From assembly GCA_963784575.1 (NCBI GenBank), contig CAWARU010000001.1:3162001-3226000 (forward strand): DNA of 64,000 nt. Direction: 5' to 3'. This stretch comes from CAWARU01 sp963784575. Lineage in GTDB: Bacteria; Pseudomonadota; Gammaproteobacteria; UBA6186; Azoamicaceae. The notes under the pieces are model-generated. The model did no database searches. It had not been told where the DNA came from and worked only from the letters and a program-made list of their open reading frames with translations. The translations under genes were made by a program, and so were the position numbers. Below are positions 8,435-17,400 of the stretch, piece after piece. The number at the start of each line of letters is the position of its first letter. The first letter of the stretch is position 1.

Positions 8435-9934
8435 ATGAATATGATTCCTGTCGTTGCCATCGTGGGTCGCCCCAACGTTGGCAAATCTACCTTATTCAAC
8501 GAATTGACTCGAAGCAGGGATGCTTTGGTCGTAGATTTGCCGGGTGTCACGCGGGATCGACAATATGGTGAGGGTGTTCTGGGAGACAAACCCTTTATTG
8601 TGATCGATACAGGGGGGCTTGTCTCAGAAACACACGCCAAAGAAACAAAAGCCTCTAAATCAGCAACAGCTTCAACCGCTAAAACAAAACCTGGACAAAA
8701 AAACCGAGTTTTAAGTGACGCTGAATTTGAATCTCAAGTAGCCGATCGAATCTCCGAACAAGTCTGGCAGGCTGTGAATGAATCAGACTTGGTGTTTTTT
8801 CTGGTGGATGCGAGAGCTGGATTGACAGCACTTGATCAAACCATTGCCAATAAATTGCGTCAGATCGAAAAACCTCTTTTTCTCATTGTAAATAAAACCG
8901 ATGGATTGAATAGCGAAGTTGCCATCGCTGATTTTTTTCAATTGGGATTGGGGGATCCCATTCCGATTGCTGCAAGCCACGGCCGCGGCGTTACCTCACT
9001 CATCGTTCATGCCTTGAAAGACTATGAAATCCCTTCAGAAGAAAGTCAGGAACAAAAAAAAGAAACAGGTATTAAAATCAGCATCATTGGCAAACCCAAT
9101 GTTGGTAAATCCACACTGGTAAATCGCATGCTCGGCTTTGAAAGAGTTGTGGTTTTTGATAAGCCTGGCACCACACGCGATAGCATCTATATTCCTTTAG
9201 AGCGTGAGGGACAAAACTATACCATCATTGATACTGCGGGTGTGCGGCGAAAATCCAGAGTTTCTGAAACGATCGAAAAATTTTCAATCATCAAAACATT
9301 GCAAGCCATTGAAGCAAGCCATGTTGCGATATTGGTCATCGATGCTCGAGAAGGTGTTACTGATCAAGATCTCGGTTTACTCGGTTTTGTGGTAGAAGCC
9401 GGACGCGCTCTGGTGATTGCAATCAATAAATGGGATGGATTAACAGATGAGCACAAGCAGGAAGTCAAACGAGAATTAAATTATCGATTAGCATTTGCAA
9501 ATTTTGCCAAAGTACATTTTATATCAGCACTGCACGGCAGTGGTGTCGGTAAACTTTTTGATGCGGTCAAAGCTGCTTATGAATCGGCAACACGGGAAAT
9601 TACGACTGCAAAACTGACACGTACTCTAGAACGCTTAGTTTCAGAGCATGCCCCGCCAATGATTCAGGGAAGACGTATCAAATTAAGATATGCCCATGCA
9701 GGAGGCCATAATCCACCCCTAATTGTGATACATGGTAACCAAACAGAGCAGCTGCCAGAAAGTTATCGACGTTATTTAATGAATGGTTTTAGGAAACTCT
9801 TAAAATTGCAGGGCACACCGATTCGCTTGGAATTTAAGACCAGCGAAAACCCCTATGCCGGGCGGAGAAATAAGTTAACGCCTAGGCAGGAGTATAAGCG
9901 CAAAAGAATGATTCGGCATCGTAAGAAGAAATAA
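8435..9934 (+). CDS. der: ribosome biogenesis GTPase Der (EngA)
   Basis: Essential GTPase with two tandem G domains needed for 50S subunit maturation. G domain 1 has P-loop GRPNVGKST (residues 11-19) and DTGG. G domain 2 has GKPNVGKST, DTAGVRRK and NKWD, followed by the KH-like C-terminal domain and a basic tail (RKRMIRHRKKK). At 499 residues it is slightly long because G domain 1 carries an extra Ser/Thr/Lys/Ala-rich stretch of about 25 residues after DTGGLVSE. The extra stretch is low complexity and probably a surface loop. The start at 8435 has AAGG 11 nt upstream; an ATG two codons later is also possible. Intact. Confidence 0.96.
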   Translation: MNMIPVVAIVGRPNVGKSTLFNELTRSRDALVVDLPGVTRDRQYGEGVLGDKPFIVIDTGGLVSETHAKETKASKSATASTAKTKPGQKNRVLSDAEFESQVADRISEQVWQAVNESDLVFFLVDARAGLTALDQTIANKLRQIEKPLFLIVNKTDGLNSEVAIADFFQLGLGDPIPIAASHGRGVTSLIVHALKDYEIPSEESQEQKKETGIKISIIGKPNVGKSTLVNRMLGFERVVVFDKPGTTRDSIYIPLEREGQNYTIIDTAGVRRKSRVSETIEKFSIIKTLQAIEASHVAILVIDAREGVTDQDLGLLGFVVEAGRALVIAINKWDGLTDEHKQEVKRELNYRLAFANFAKVHFISALHGSGVGKLFDAVKAAYESATREITTAKLTRTLERLVSEHAPPMIQGRRIKLRYAHAGGHNPPLIVIHGNQTEQLPESYRRYLMNGFRKLLKLQGTPIRLEFKTSENPYAGRRNKLTPRQEYKRKRMIRHRKKK

Positions 9935-9940
9935 AGAAAA

Positions 9941-9959
9941 GGGGAGCCAAACGCCCCCC
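9941..9959. terminator. GC-rich hairpin downstream of der
   Basis: GGGGAGC at 9941-9947 faces GCCCCCC at 9953-9959, forming a strong stem just after the der stop and in front of a minus-strand gene that ends at 9994. It is placed to end transcription from one or both sides, although no long T-run is present. Confidence 0.5.
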
Positions 9960-9993
9960 TATATCGAGTAGCCTTTAACAATATTTATATATT

Positions 9994-10644
9994 TTAAGGT
10001 TTAGTTTGAACCACGCCAGTTTGTACTTCTCCAGCTTGTGGTCCTTTAGCTCCATTTCCTGCCCCTGCGCCCGCAGCTCCTGCGGCCGGAGCCCCAACGT
10101 TGATATTATTGCCACCACTGTATCCTGTAGAAGGTCCAAATAACTTTTGGAACACATCATATTCAAAGACCTCATTACAAACACCACCTTGACCTGCTTT
10201 GCTTTCATCACTGGCTCGTTTAACAGCTTCATCTGCTTCTGACGAAATTGCTTCTTTATCAGGCGCTTGTGCAGCAAATTGCTGAGCTTTTTGATAATGC
10301 ATTTTGGCGGCACTGAGATTCACTTTGGTACCTCTACCACATTCATAGATGCGACCTATTTCTAAGAACATTCTAGCTTTTTGAGCAGGTGGTAATGTTT
10401 GGAGCTTTTCTTCAGAACTGGTTAAAAATTTTCTGTAGAAAGCACTGGCGTAAACTTCGTTTTGGATTCCCGCATTTCTATAGTAATCCCCGAGCAATCT
10501 ATCAGCTTCGGCGCTTGGAACTGCAGCGGAATAAACCCTTACACCTATGATAAAAAGTTCTTTATAGAAAATGACAATTAATATTATTAATAATATCAGT
10601 GTCACCCAATTAAATGATCGAGAAGATCGAATATTTTGCTGCAT
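9994..10644 (-). CDS. membrane-anchored protein of unknown function with Gly/Ala-rich tail
   Basis: No family is recognised. From the ATG at 10644 it is 216 residues; an ATG four codons earlier exists, but only the 10644 start has a ribosome site (GGAG, 6 nt upstream). It has one N-terminal membrane segment (about residues 13-35, VTLILLIILIVIFYKELFII). A soluble part with SEL1/TPR-like helices follows (LGDYYRNAG, ALKMHYQKAQQFA-like region), then a Gly/Ala-rich low-complexity stretch (APAAGAAGAGAGNG) near the C-terminus. The likely topology is inner-membrane anchored with the soluble domain outside the cytoplasm, but the side is not decided by sequence. It is convergent with der and divergent from the porin gene at 10858. 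Confidence 0.75.
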   Translation of the reverse strand: MQQNIRSSRSFNWVTLILLIILIVIFYKELFIIGVRVYSAAVPSAEADRLLGDYYRNAGIQNEVYASAFYRKFLTSSEEKLQTLPPAQKARMFLEIGRIYECGRGTKVNLSAAKMHYQKAQQFAAQAPDKEAISSEADEAVKRASDESKAGQGGVCNEVFEYDVFQKLFGPSTGYSGGNNINVGAPAAGAAGAGAGNGAKGPQAGEVQTGVVQTKP

Positions 10645-10857
10645 AAAACGCTCCATTCAAAATAGTAAGGCAACTAATGCCTTAGTAAAAATATTTCCAT
10701 TACGTACTACTTATATCTACTTCATTCATAAAGAATAGCATTGAATTTAAAGAAGTACTAGCTTGTTCAAATTACTTGTGTTAGGGTATCGCAATACGCA
10801 AGACAAGTTGCAGTAATAAGTCATGTGAAAGTGATTTAATTTGGTCGGAGGCAATGA

Positions 10858-12483
10858 ATGATTAGGATGAATACAGCAAAATCAAAATATAGAAAACAAT
10901 TCCTAGCTGGATTAGCTGGGGTTAGTATTGCTATGAGCGGTACAGTATTAGCGAATAGAGCAGAAAGCCCTGCAATGCGACACGAAGGCTCTGTATTTGG
11001 TCATAGTAAAACGAAACATAGATTCGAAAGACGAAATGCACATCTTGAGCAAGAAAATCGCGCAGCCATTTCTGCTTATTCAGCAGAGACTGGTGCTCCT
11101 AGGTCTGCAGTTAAGAAAAGTAAGCCCAGCAAATGCGAACCTTGTATGAATGGCGATATCCTAAGTCGGGATGGATGGAAGCTGTCTAGCAAAGGCGGAT
11201 TATCCTATAAAAACCCCAAAGACCAACGTTATTGGTTTGAAATTTCGGGAATTATTCGTTTCGATGAAACCATCTTCTCTGGATCTTTTCGAGATAAACG
11301 CATAGATTTTCCTAGAAGAGCTAATAATAGAGACCCTATTATAGGTGCTGATGAACGTTATCCGAGCGGCGGCAATGTTCGTTCCCTTGAAATGTATGTC
11401 GAATCTGGGCTCGGTGAAAACTGGCTTTCCATGCTTGGATTATCAATTGCACCAGGAAATAGATCTTTGAATGAATCCAATCGACTACTTTTTAATGATA
11501 CTTATGTTGGATACACAGGATTCGCTCCTAATATTGAAGTAGATATCGGGCGTCTATCTGGAAACTGGTTTGGTTTAGATAATTCCTCCAGTACCTCCTG
11601 GAATCCTTTCTTGGAACGCAGTTTACAAGCTAATGCTTTTTATATGCAGGATGGCGTTGGTGTCATTGGAGATATTTGGTGGAAACATGGTCAAATGACC
11701 CTGCTTGCCACTCAAGCAGATCATGGTGACCGAATCATCAGGGGAGCAACCGGTGAGCTCTTAGGTAAAAATGATCGTTGGAAAGCTCTATTCCGAGCGT
11801 CATTTGCACCAAATGTTTGTCTCGGCGATGTCTGGCATTTTGGTGTATCCGTCGGTTATAAAGGTTTTTCTCCTTTCTTTAAAGGAGCAACCTTTGAAGA
11901 AGAAGGATTTAGGGTTTATCCTGGCGGACGTGCTAGAAACACACCTCGTCTAGTTGATACAGGCGGCATAGTGGCCAAATATACCCGGCAATGGAACGTC
12001 GAAGCTGCAAAACAATTTGGTCCGCTTATCTTAGAGGGTGAGTATTCGGAGGTCTACGTACGACGTAAGTTCCCACTGCCTCCAACGCCATTGGCTCGTG
12101 CAATTTTGGCTGCACAGCCGCTTCCTTATCAAGGACATGTTCGTTTTCGCGGCTATAACTTCCAATTCCGTTATCTCTTGACTGGTGAAGTACATGAATA
12201 TGATGCCAGAGACGGTGCATTTGGTAAGGTGAATATTACAAGTCCTTATGGGGCATTTGAAGTTGCTGCTCGTTATGATTTCTTAAATTTGAACGATAAA
12301 GATGTTCGAGGCGGCAGCCAGCATAATGTCACTGTCGGTTTAAATTGGTACATTACCCAAGAAGTACGGTTCTCGACCAATTATATCCGAGCAAAGATAC
12401 GTCAGGCCGATCATTTTGGAATTGGTTTTACCCCAAGATACCTGGATATCTTCGGCATGAGATTCCAAGTCCGGTTTAGATAA
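10858..12483 (+). CDS. OprP/OprO-like outer membrane porin
   Basis: Predicted outer-membrane beta-barrel of the phosphate-selective porin type. It has a signal peptide (cleavage probably after SGTVLA, about residue 32) and an extended N-terminal region of roughly 90 residues with charged helical sequence and a CEPC pair. The conserved barrel opening follows (YWFEISGIIRFDETIFSG, then RDKR and R-rich strands). The barrel ends DIFGMRFQVRFR; porins normally end on an aromatic residue, so the extra Arg is unusual. A paralogue at 54614-56110 shares the opening and the DIFG ending but lacks the N-terminal extension. CGGAGG six nt upstream supports the start at 10858. Solute preference cannot be read from sequence. 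Confidence 0.82.
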   Translation: MIRMNTAKSKYRKQFLAGLAGVSIAMSGTVLANRAESPAMRHEGSVFGHSKTKHRFERRNAHLEQENRAAISAYSAETGAPRSAVKKSKPSKCEPCMNGDILSRDGWKLSSKGGLSYKNPKDQRYWFEISGIIRFDETIFSGSFRDKRIDFPRRANNRDPIIGADERYPSGGNVRSLEMYVESGLGENWLSMLGLSIAPGNRSLNESNRLLFNDTYVGYTGFAPNIEVDIGRLSGNWFGLDNSSSTSWNPFLERSLQANAFYMQDGVGVIGDIWWKHGQMTLLATQADHGDRIIRGATGELLGKNDRWKALFRASFAPNVCLGDVWHFGVSVGYKGFSPFFKGATFEEEGFRVYPGGRARNTPRLVDTGGIVAKYTRQWNVEAAKQFGPLILEGEYSEVYVRRKFPLPPTPLARAILAAQPLPYQGHVRFRGYNFQFRYLLTGEVHEYDARDGAFGKVNITSPYGAFEVAARYDFLNLNDKDVRGGSQHNVTVGLNWYITQEVRFSTNYIRAKIRQADHFGIGFTPRYLDIFGMRFQVRFR

Positions 12484-12496
12484 TTAACTTAATTTT

Positions 12497-12527
12497 GGCT
12501 ATCCCGAGCGTTTGGCTTGGGATAGCC
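12497..12527 (+). terminator. terminator-like hairpin after the porin gene
   Basis: GGCTATCCC at 12497-12505 pairs perfectly with GGGATAGCC at 12519-12527, 13 nt apart. It starts 13 nt after the porin stop. The downstream tract TTGTGATT is only weakly T-rich. Confidence 0.65.
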
Positions 12528-12618
12528 TTGTGATTACCCCAAAACAGCAATAAGTATTGCAGTAACTGAACGGTTGCGTGATTTTTTAAATTCTACGAAC
12601 TAATATTTTATTTTAGCA

Positions 12619-13623
12619 TCAAGATTTCCGAGAGACAAATTCCAGGGTTTCTTCAATTAATTCTTTGACAGCACTGATCTTTTTGGGATGGGATTCGGGG
12701 TGATTAATTAAACCGATGAGATTGCTGAGATCTTGGATTTTGATGCTTTTCTCGAAGTTATCAGGGAGCGGTTCGCTGCGTGCTGCTTCTAAAGTACCCA
12801 TAAATTGGGTTTTGACAAAATCAGGTAACTCGAATCTTAAAAAGGTTCCTACGTCAAAGAGCGAATTGCAAGAAAAGGCAAATTCCCAGTCTAATATAGC
12901 GAGTACTTTGCGGGTATCAGGGGAAATTAAAATATTGTCAAAATTAAAATCGCCGTGCACAAGGCAGGAAGGTTTTAGGGGTGGCAATTGATCTGCTGAA
13001 GCCATCACAAAGTCCCAAAATTTTGCAGAAAATTCTTCGCCTAAATGCTTTTTTGCATAACCATTACCCTTGAAAAGACAATCTTCGATATAGGAAATGA
13101 AAGGATGTGGTTGCTCATTTTCAAAGGGGACTATGCTAAGATCCCTTTTAAAAAATCCAGGTTCAGAAAAGGGAATGCTAGAAATTTCTGCTAACACTTC
13201 TGCAATGGATTTTACGCAAGTGCTGAGATCTGATACGTGGGAAGATTCAAGAAATTTAAAGAAAGGGGTGCCATTAAGCCATTTTTGAATTACAAAGTGC
13301 AATGGGTTGTTTCTTTGAGTGGATGCTTCATTGCAACCTATATAGAGAAATTCAGGCATGGGAATGAGGCTGCCAAATTTTTCCTGCAAGGCATATTCTA
13401 TTTCTAAGGAAATTTCTGCTCGTTGATAGATGCGAAGTAGAAATGAATCATTCAAATCATCGACCTTAAAAAAAATATTAACATTGCCAAGACCTGTTGG
13501 GATAATTTCAAAGTGTTGTAGTTTATGGCTTGGAAAGAAATCTCTAATTTTAATCTCTATCATTTCTTTAGAGATGGGTGGAACGGAGGAGGTTTTTTCC
13601 CAAAGATGTTTATTGAATTTCAT
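12619..13623 (-). CDS. aminoglycoside phosphotransferase/choline-kinase fold phosphotransferase
   Basis: A small-molecule kinase of the APH family, substrate unknown. The 334-residue protein has the catalytic loop HGDFNFDN (His223, Asp225, Asn230) and the metal-binding ILDWEFA (Asp245) about 16 residues later. These are the Brenner and DFG-equivalent motifs of the family. The N-lobe (residues 30-110) is as expected, with VIQKWLNG as the hinge. Length is normal for the family. GGAG five nt upstream supports the ATG at 13623. Members phosphorylate aminoglycosides, choline, homoserine, sugars or other small hydroxyl compounds. Nothing here picks one, so resistance should not be assumed. Followed downstream by nothing on the same strand. 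Confidence 0.85.
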   Translation of the reverse strand: MKFNKHLWEKTSSVPPISKEMIEIKIRDFFPSHKLQHFEIIPTGLGNVNIFFKVDDLNDSFLLRIYQRAEISLEIEYALQEKFGSLIPMPEFLYIGCNEASTQRNNPLHFVIQKWLNGTPFFKFLESSHVSDLSTCVKSIAEVLAEISSIPFSEPGFFKRDLSIVPFENEQPHPFISYIEDCLFKGNGYAKKHLGEEFSAKFWDFVMASADQLPPLKPSCLVHGDFNFDNILISPDTRKVLAILDWEFAFSCNSLFDVGTFLRFELPDFVKTQFMGTLEAARSEPLPDNFEKSIKIQDLSNLIGLINHPESHPKKISAVKELIEETLEFVSRKS

Positions 13624-13677
13624 GTAGGCTCCAATGCTGTGAAGAGAGGTCTTTTATCATTTCATTAGGTGCCGAGC

Positions 13678-14274
13678 TTAGGTCGGTTTCGATTGGATGG
13701 CTGCAGCAGCAGAAGCCCAATCAATTTTATTTCTTTTATGGCTTGCACATAAACGATCTGCCAAATATTCATCACCACCTGCTCGTTTAAAAAGATAGTT
13801 TTGGTGATATTCTTCAGCACGCCAAAATATTCCAGCAGGTTTTATTTGGGTTGCGACCGGTTTTGTTTCAAGAGATTGTACCTTATTTTTTATGTCTTCG
13901 GCAATTTTGGTCTGCGTATCATCCAAACTGAAAATAAAACTCTTATATTGTTCTCCAATATCATGTTTTTGACCATCTGCCTGGGTTGAGTCATGTATTT
14001 CAAAGAAGAGTTTTGTTAAATTTTCAAAAGATGTTTCTTTGGGATCAAATTCTATGCGAAGAGCTTCAATATGATGTGTCTTTCCAGAACAAACATCCTC
14101 ATAAGAAGGCGCTTCTTTATCACCTCCGGTGTAGCCAACTTCGGTTTTAACGACCCCTTTTTCTTTCTTAAAGAACCGTTCTACTCCCCAAAAGCATCCT
14201 CCTGCAAATATCGCAACTTGAAGTCCATTTTCGAGAACGGCTTTAGGTTTAATTCCGGTTGTGTGTTCGACCAT
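13678..14274 (-). CDS. msrA: peptide methionine-S-sulfoxide reductase MsrA
   Basis: Reduces methionine-S-sulfoxide in proteins, repairing oxidative damage with thioredoxin as reductant. The active-site motif GGCFWGVE is present near the N-terminus (Cys27 counting from the chosen start), followed by VGYTGG, the conserved EALRIEFDP region and AEEYHQNYL. From the ATG at 14274 the protein is 198 residues. An ATG at 14295 would add seven residues, but AGGGG seven nt upstream favours 14274. It lies upstream of the APH-fold gene on the same strand, with 54 nt between them, so the two may share a transcript. Identification is firm. Confidence 0.95.
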   Translation of the reverse strand: MVEHTTGIKPKAVLENGLQVAIFAGGCFWGVERFFKKEKGVVKTEVGYTGGDKEAPSYEDVCSGKTHHIEALRIEFDPKETSFENLTKLFFEIHDSTQADGQKHDIGEQYKSFIFSLDDTQTKIAEDIKNKVQSLETKPVATQIKPAGIFWRAEEYHQNYLFKRAGGDEYLADRLCASHKRNKIDWASAAAAIQSKPT

Positions 14275-14430
14275 AAATTTACCCCTTTTATTCAACTATT
14301 CAACCTATTTCAATTCATTTTCCATCGAATTACTGCCAATATACAACATATTGAATTTATTTCAATCTTTTGTATTTGACAAATTATTTTTGAATAGGTT
14401 TCAAGGCTCGGTTCGAAGAAACCGTGGGTT

Positions 14431-17400
14431 CTAGGAAAAAACTCGTCGTTTTGGTTCTGATTTTGGTTTACGACGGGTGCCGACCTCGTGTAGAGGACCG
14501 CTCTCATCTGATATAGGTGTTATACCAGCTGGCTTAGACTGTGGATGCCTGAATTCAATTGCAGTTTTTAGAAACCACTCGACACTTTCGGGCAAGATAC
14601 CGGGAACTTTATACATTTTCAATTGCGAGGGTTGAGCATCGCGTAGTACTGCGAGATTGGTTCCGATCCGAGTTTCAGCAAAGCGTTGTGCGAGTTCTAT
14701 CACTTTCAGATAAGATTCATCACCGTTTGCGTCAGTCATTTTTGAAAAACAAGCTTCCAATTCAATTTTGCCGAGACTGATTTGGGCATGAGCTCGTTTG
14801 ATCAAGATATTCTTGGTGCGATCCTCGAGATCGACAGGAGGTTTGAGGACTTTTCTTGCTTTGGTGAGCGCCAGATAGAAATCGTTTGGGTTTATTGGCT
14901 TGACGCAGAGTTCGTTTTCAAGCTCTTTTTGGGTTTTGGCGGCTTTTGTTTTGTTTGCTCTGATTTTTTCGAGATAAATGATGAAATTAATGGCAGTGGC
15001 ACGTATTGCATTGTTGCGTTTTTTCTCAGCATCATTCAATTCTCGGGCCGTGGAAAGCGGTGGAACGAGATCGTCATCGTGGAAAATGGCATCTCGGATC
15101 CGGGTGTAAATGTCCTTCAGTTCTTTGTTGCTTGAAAAGAATTCGTCACGCATCACTTCTGCAATTTGTCCGATGGTGCCAAGAAATGCAAGCCTTTCAA
15201 TCAAGTAGTCTTCCCAGGTTTTATCAGGGTCGGGTTTAAGAATCGATTGCTTTACAACTTTATGTAACAGCGCCAATTCATCGGCTTGCAAAACCATTTG
15301 GGTGATTCCGCCCACTGTGTCAGCACTGAGCGGCACTATCAGAGGACTGGGTTTCTTTTTAGAGGCGAAATCCCAACTGAGATCACCTTGGGTTTCTGCG
15401 AGTTTTTGCCACTTTCTTTCTCGTTTCAAGCTTTCAGCATGGAGATGCTCTGCTTGCTGCTTTGCCTGGAAAGCGGCTTGCCGGGCGGGTCGTTCTTCTT
15501 CCCACTTTCTTTTTTTCTCGGCACGTGCCAATTCACGAACGCTGGCATCAATTTGCGGAATATTAAGAGGAAGTGATTGTATGCCATCTATATTGGTTTC
15601 TTCATTGCTCTCATCGTCTCTATTCTGTGTGGCAGCAGATTTGGAACTCTTCATAAGCGCCGAGAGCTTTTCAAATCGAGCTGAGATACTGCTGTCTATC
15701 TTGAGGAGAGTTTCACGTTTCGCAGTAATCGCATCTGATAAGTGTTGAATTTTATCCTGAAATGCTTTTAAATCGTTTTTAGTTTGTTTTAATTCAGATT
15801 CGGGTTTGTTGCTATCGGTTTCAAGATTTTTCTCCAATGCAGTAAATGCATTAAAGACCTCAATATGAGGTTTCAGAATATTTGCAGAAAGAGATTCAAT
15901 GGCCAAAGCTTCTTCCTTTTGCCTTTTACAGGCTTCTAGGCAGTTTTCTCTTTTAAGCAACATTGCTGCTTCACGGGGCATCCAGGGTTCAATTTGATCT
16001 TGGTAGTCTTGGATTTTGGCAGAAATGCTGAGTTCTGCTATTTCTGTTTGGCTTTGTTCGATGGTCAGTTTCAATTTTTTCAAGTTTTTATTAATGTTCG
16101 AAACCTCTTGCAATAGTTTCCTGATTCTGGCCTCTTCTGTGAGTTTCTTGTTTGGGGCAGATGCTGATTGCGCAGAATCTTGGTCTTTTTGCTTCGGGGT
16201 TTTTGTCTCAGGCAAAAGTGATTTCAGTGCCTCATAAATTCGTTTATTGTTTTTTGATTGCAAACTTTCATTGTTCTTTTCATGCAGAAAAATCTTATCA
16301 ATAAGTTTTTGAATGTCTTCTTTATTTAAACTTAATCTCACCTTGAGTGCCGATTCAGTGGTTTTTTCTGGAACAGAGTGTTTTTTTGTGCCACTATTCT
16401 TTGGTTTAAGCAAGAGGGAAAAACCACCGGTATCCTCGAACTCTATATTGAGTGAAAGGAGATAATCCATCAAAATATTCAGTACTCGTTCTATGGCAAT
16501 TGATCCGAGAGCATGGTTTTTGTTGGCCAGTTCAGCAACAGGATGCAATATTGCTGCAAGTTTAGATTTGTCAGTATTATGTACTGCCTTAACAGCAATG
16601 CGGGCTCGCGGTTTTTTGACATTGTCTAAACCTTGTTTGCATTGAATGAACAATGCATCAAAGAATGCCTTTGCCTCTTCTCTTTCTTTTTTGAAGTGGC
16701 GTTTTTCACTTTCAAAAGCAAGATGATAATGCTTCAACGCAAGCAGTGGATTTTTGATACCGTGGTTTGTGCCTGTTTCAAATTCTTTTCCGAGCTTCAA
16801 ATGAAATTCAATGTTGTCGACTTCTTGCTTCCTAGAATAAATAACTTTATTTTGTTCGGATGCTTTGAGCGCATTTTCCGAATATTGTATAGATTTTAAA
16901 AGATCTTTTAGACTCCCTGACATCCTATAGTAGTTTGCTGCAAAATCGTAAATCTTCGGAGGTATAATTTTTGGGGCTTCCAGAGCCAATTCATCAATCA
17001 AAGTGATGATTTTGCCACAATACTCGTGATGGATTGATCCAAAATCCGTAGTCTCTTGATTCAATCGCAGCTCGATAAGAAGCAGTTTAGCAAGAGGCGA
17101 TCCAAACTTTATGCCTCTTTCATAGCAGGTGACAGCTACAATCTCAGAATCATTGATTTTTTCATGATACTTCCCGATGCAAGTAAAGGCATCTGGATGA
17201 AACAGTCGAGCTGCTGTTTCATAATATGAAAGACCAAGCTTTTTGAAATCGTCGGATTCAGTTTTTTGGTTACAAAAATAATCCCCAAGCAGGCAATAAG
17301 CTTCTGGCATAAAATACGGCATTTCGAATAATAAAGGAATCTGTTCTGGAATAGGGAGTCGGTATTCGGGCAGTGCACCCATTTTGATGCTATCAAGCCG

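Noticed and set aside
12619..13623. Aminoglycoside resistance gene
   Set aside because: Only the general APH fold is seen; many such kinases act on unrelated metabolites.
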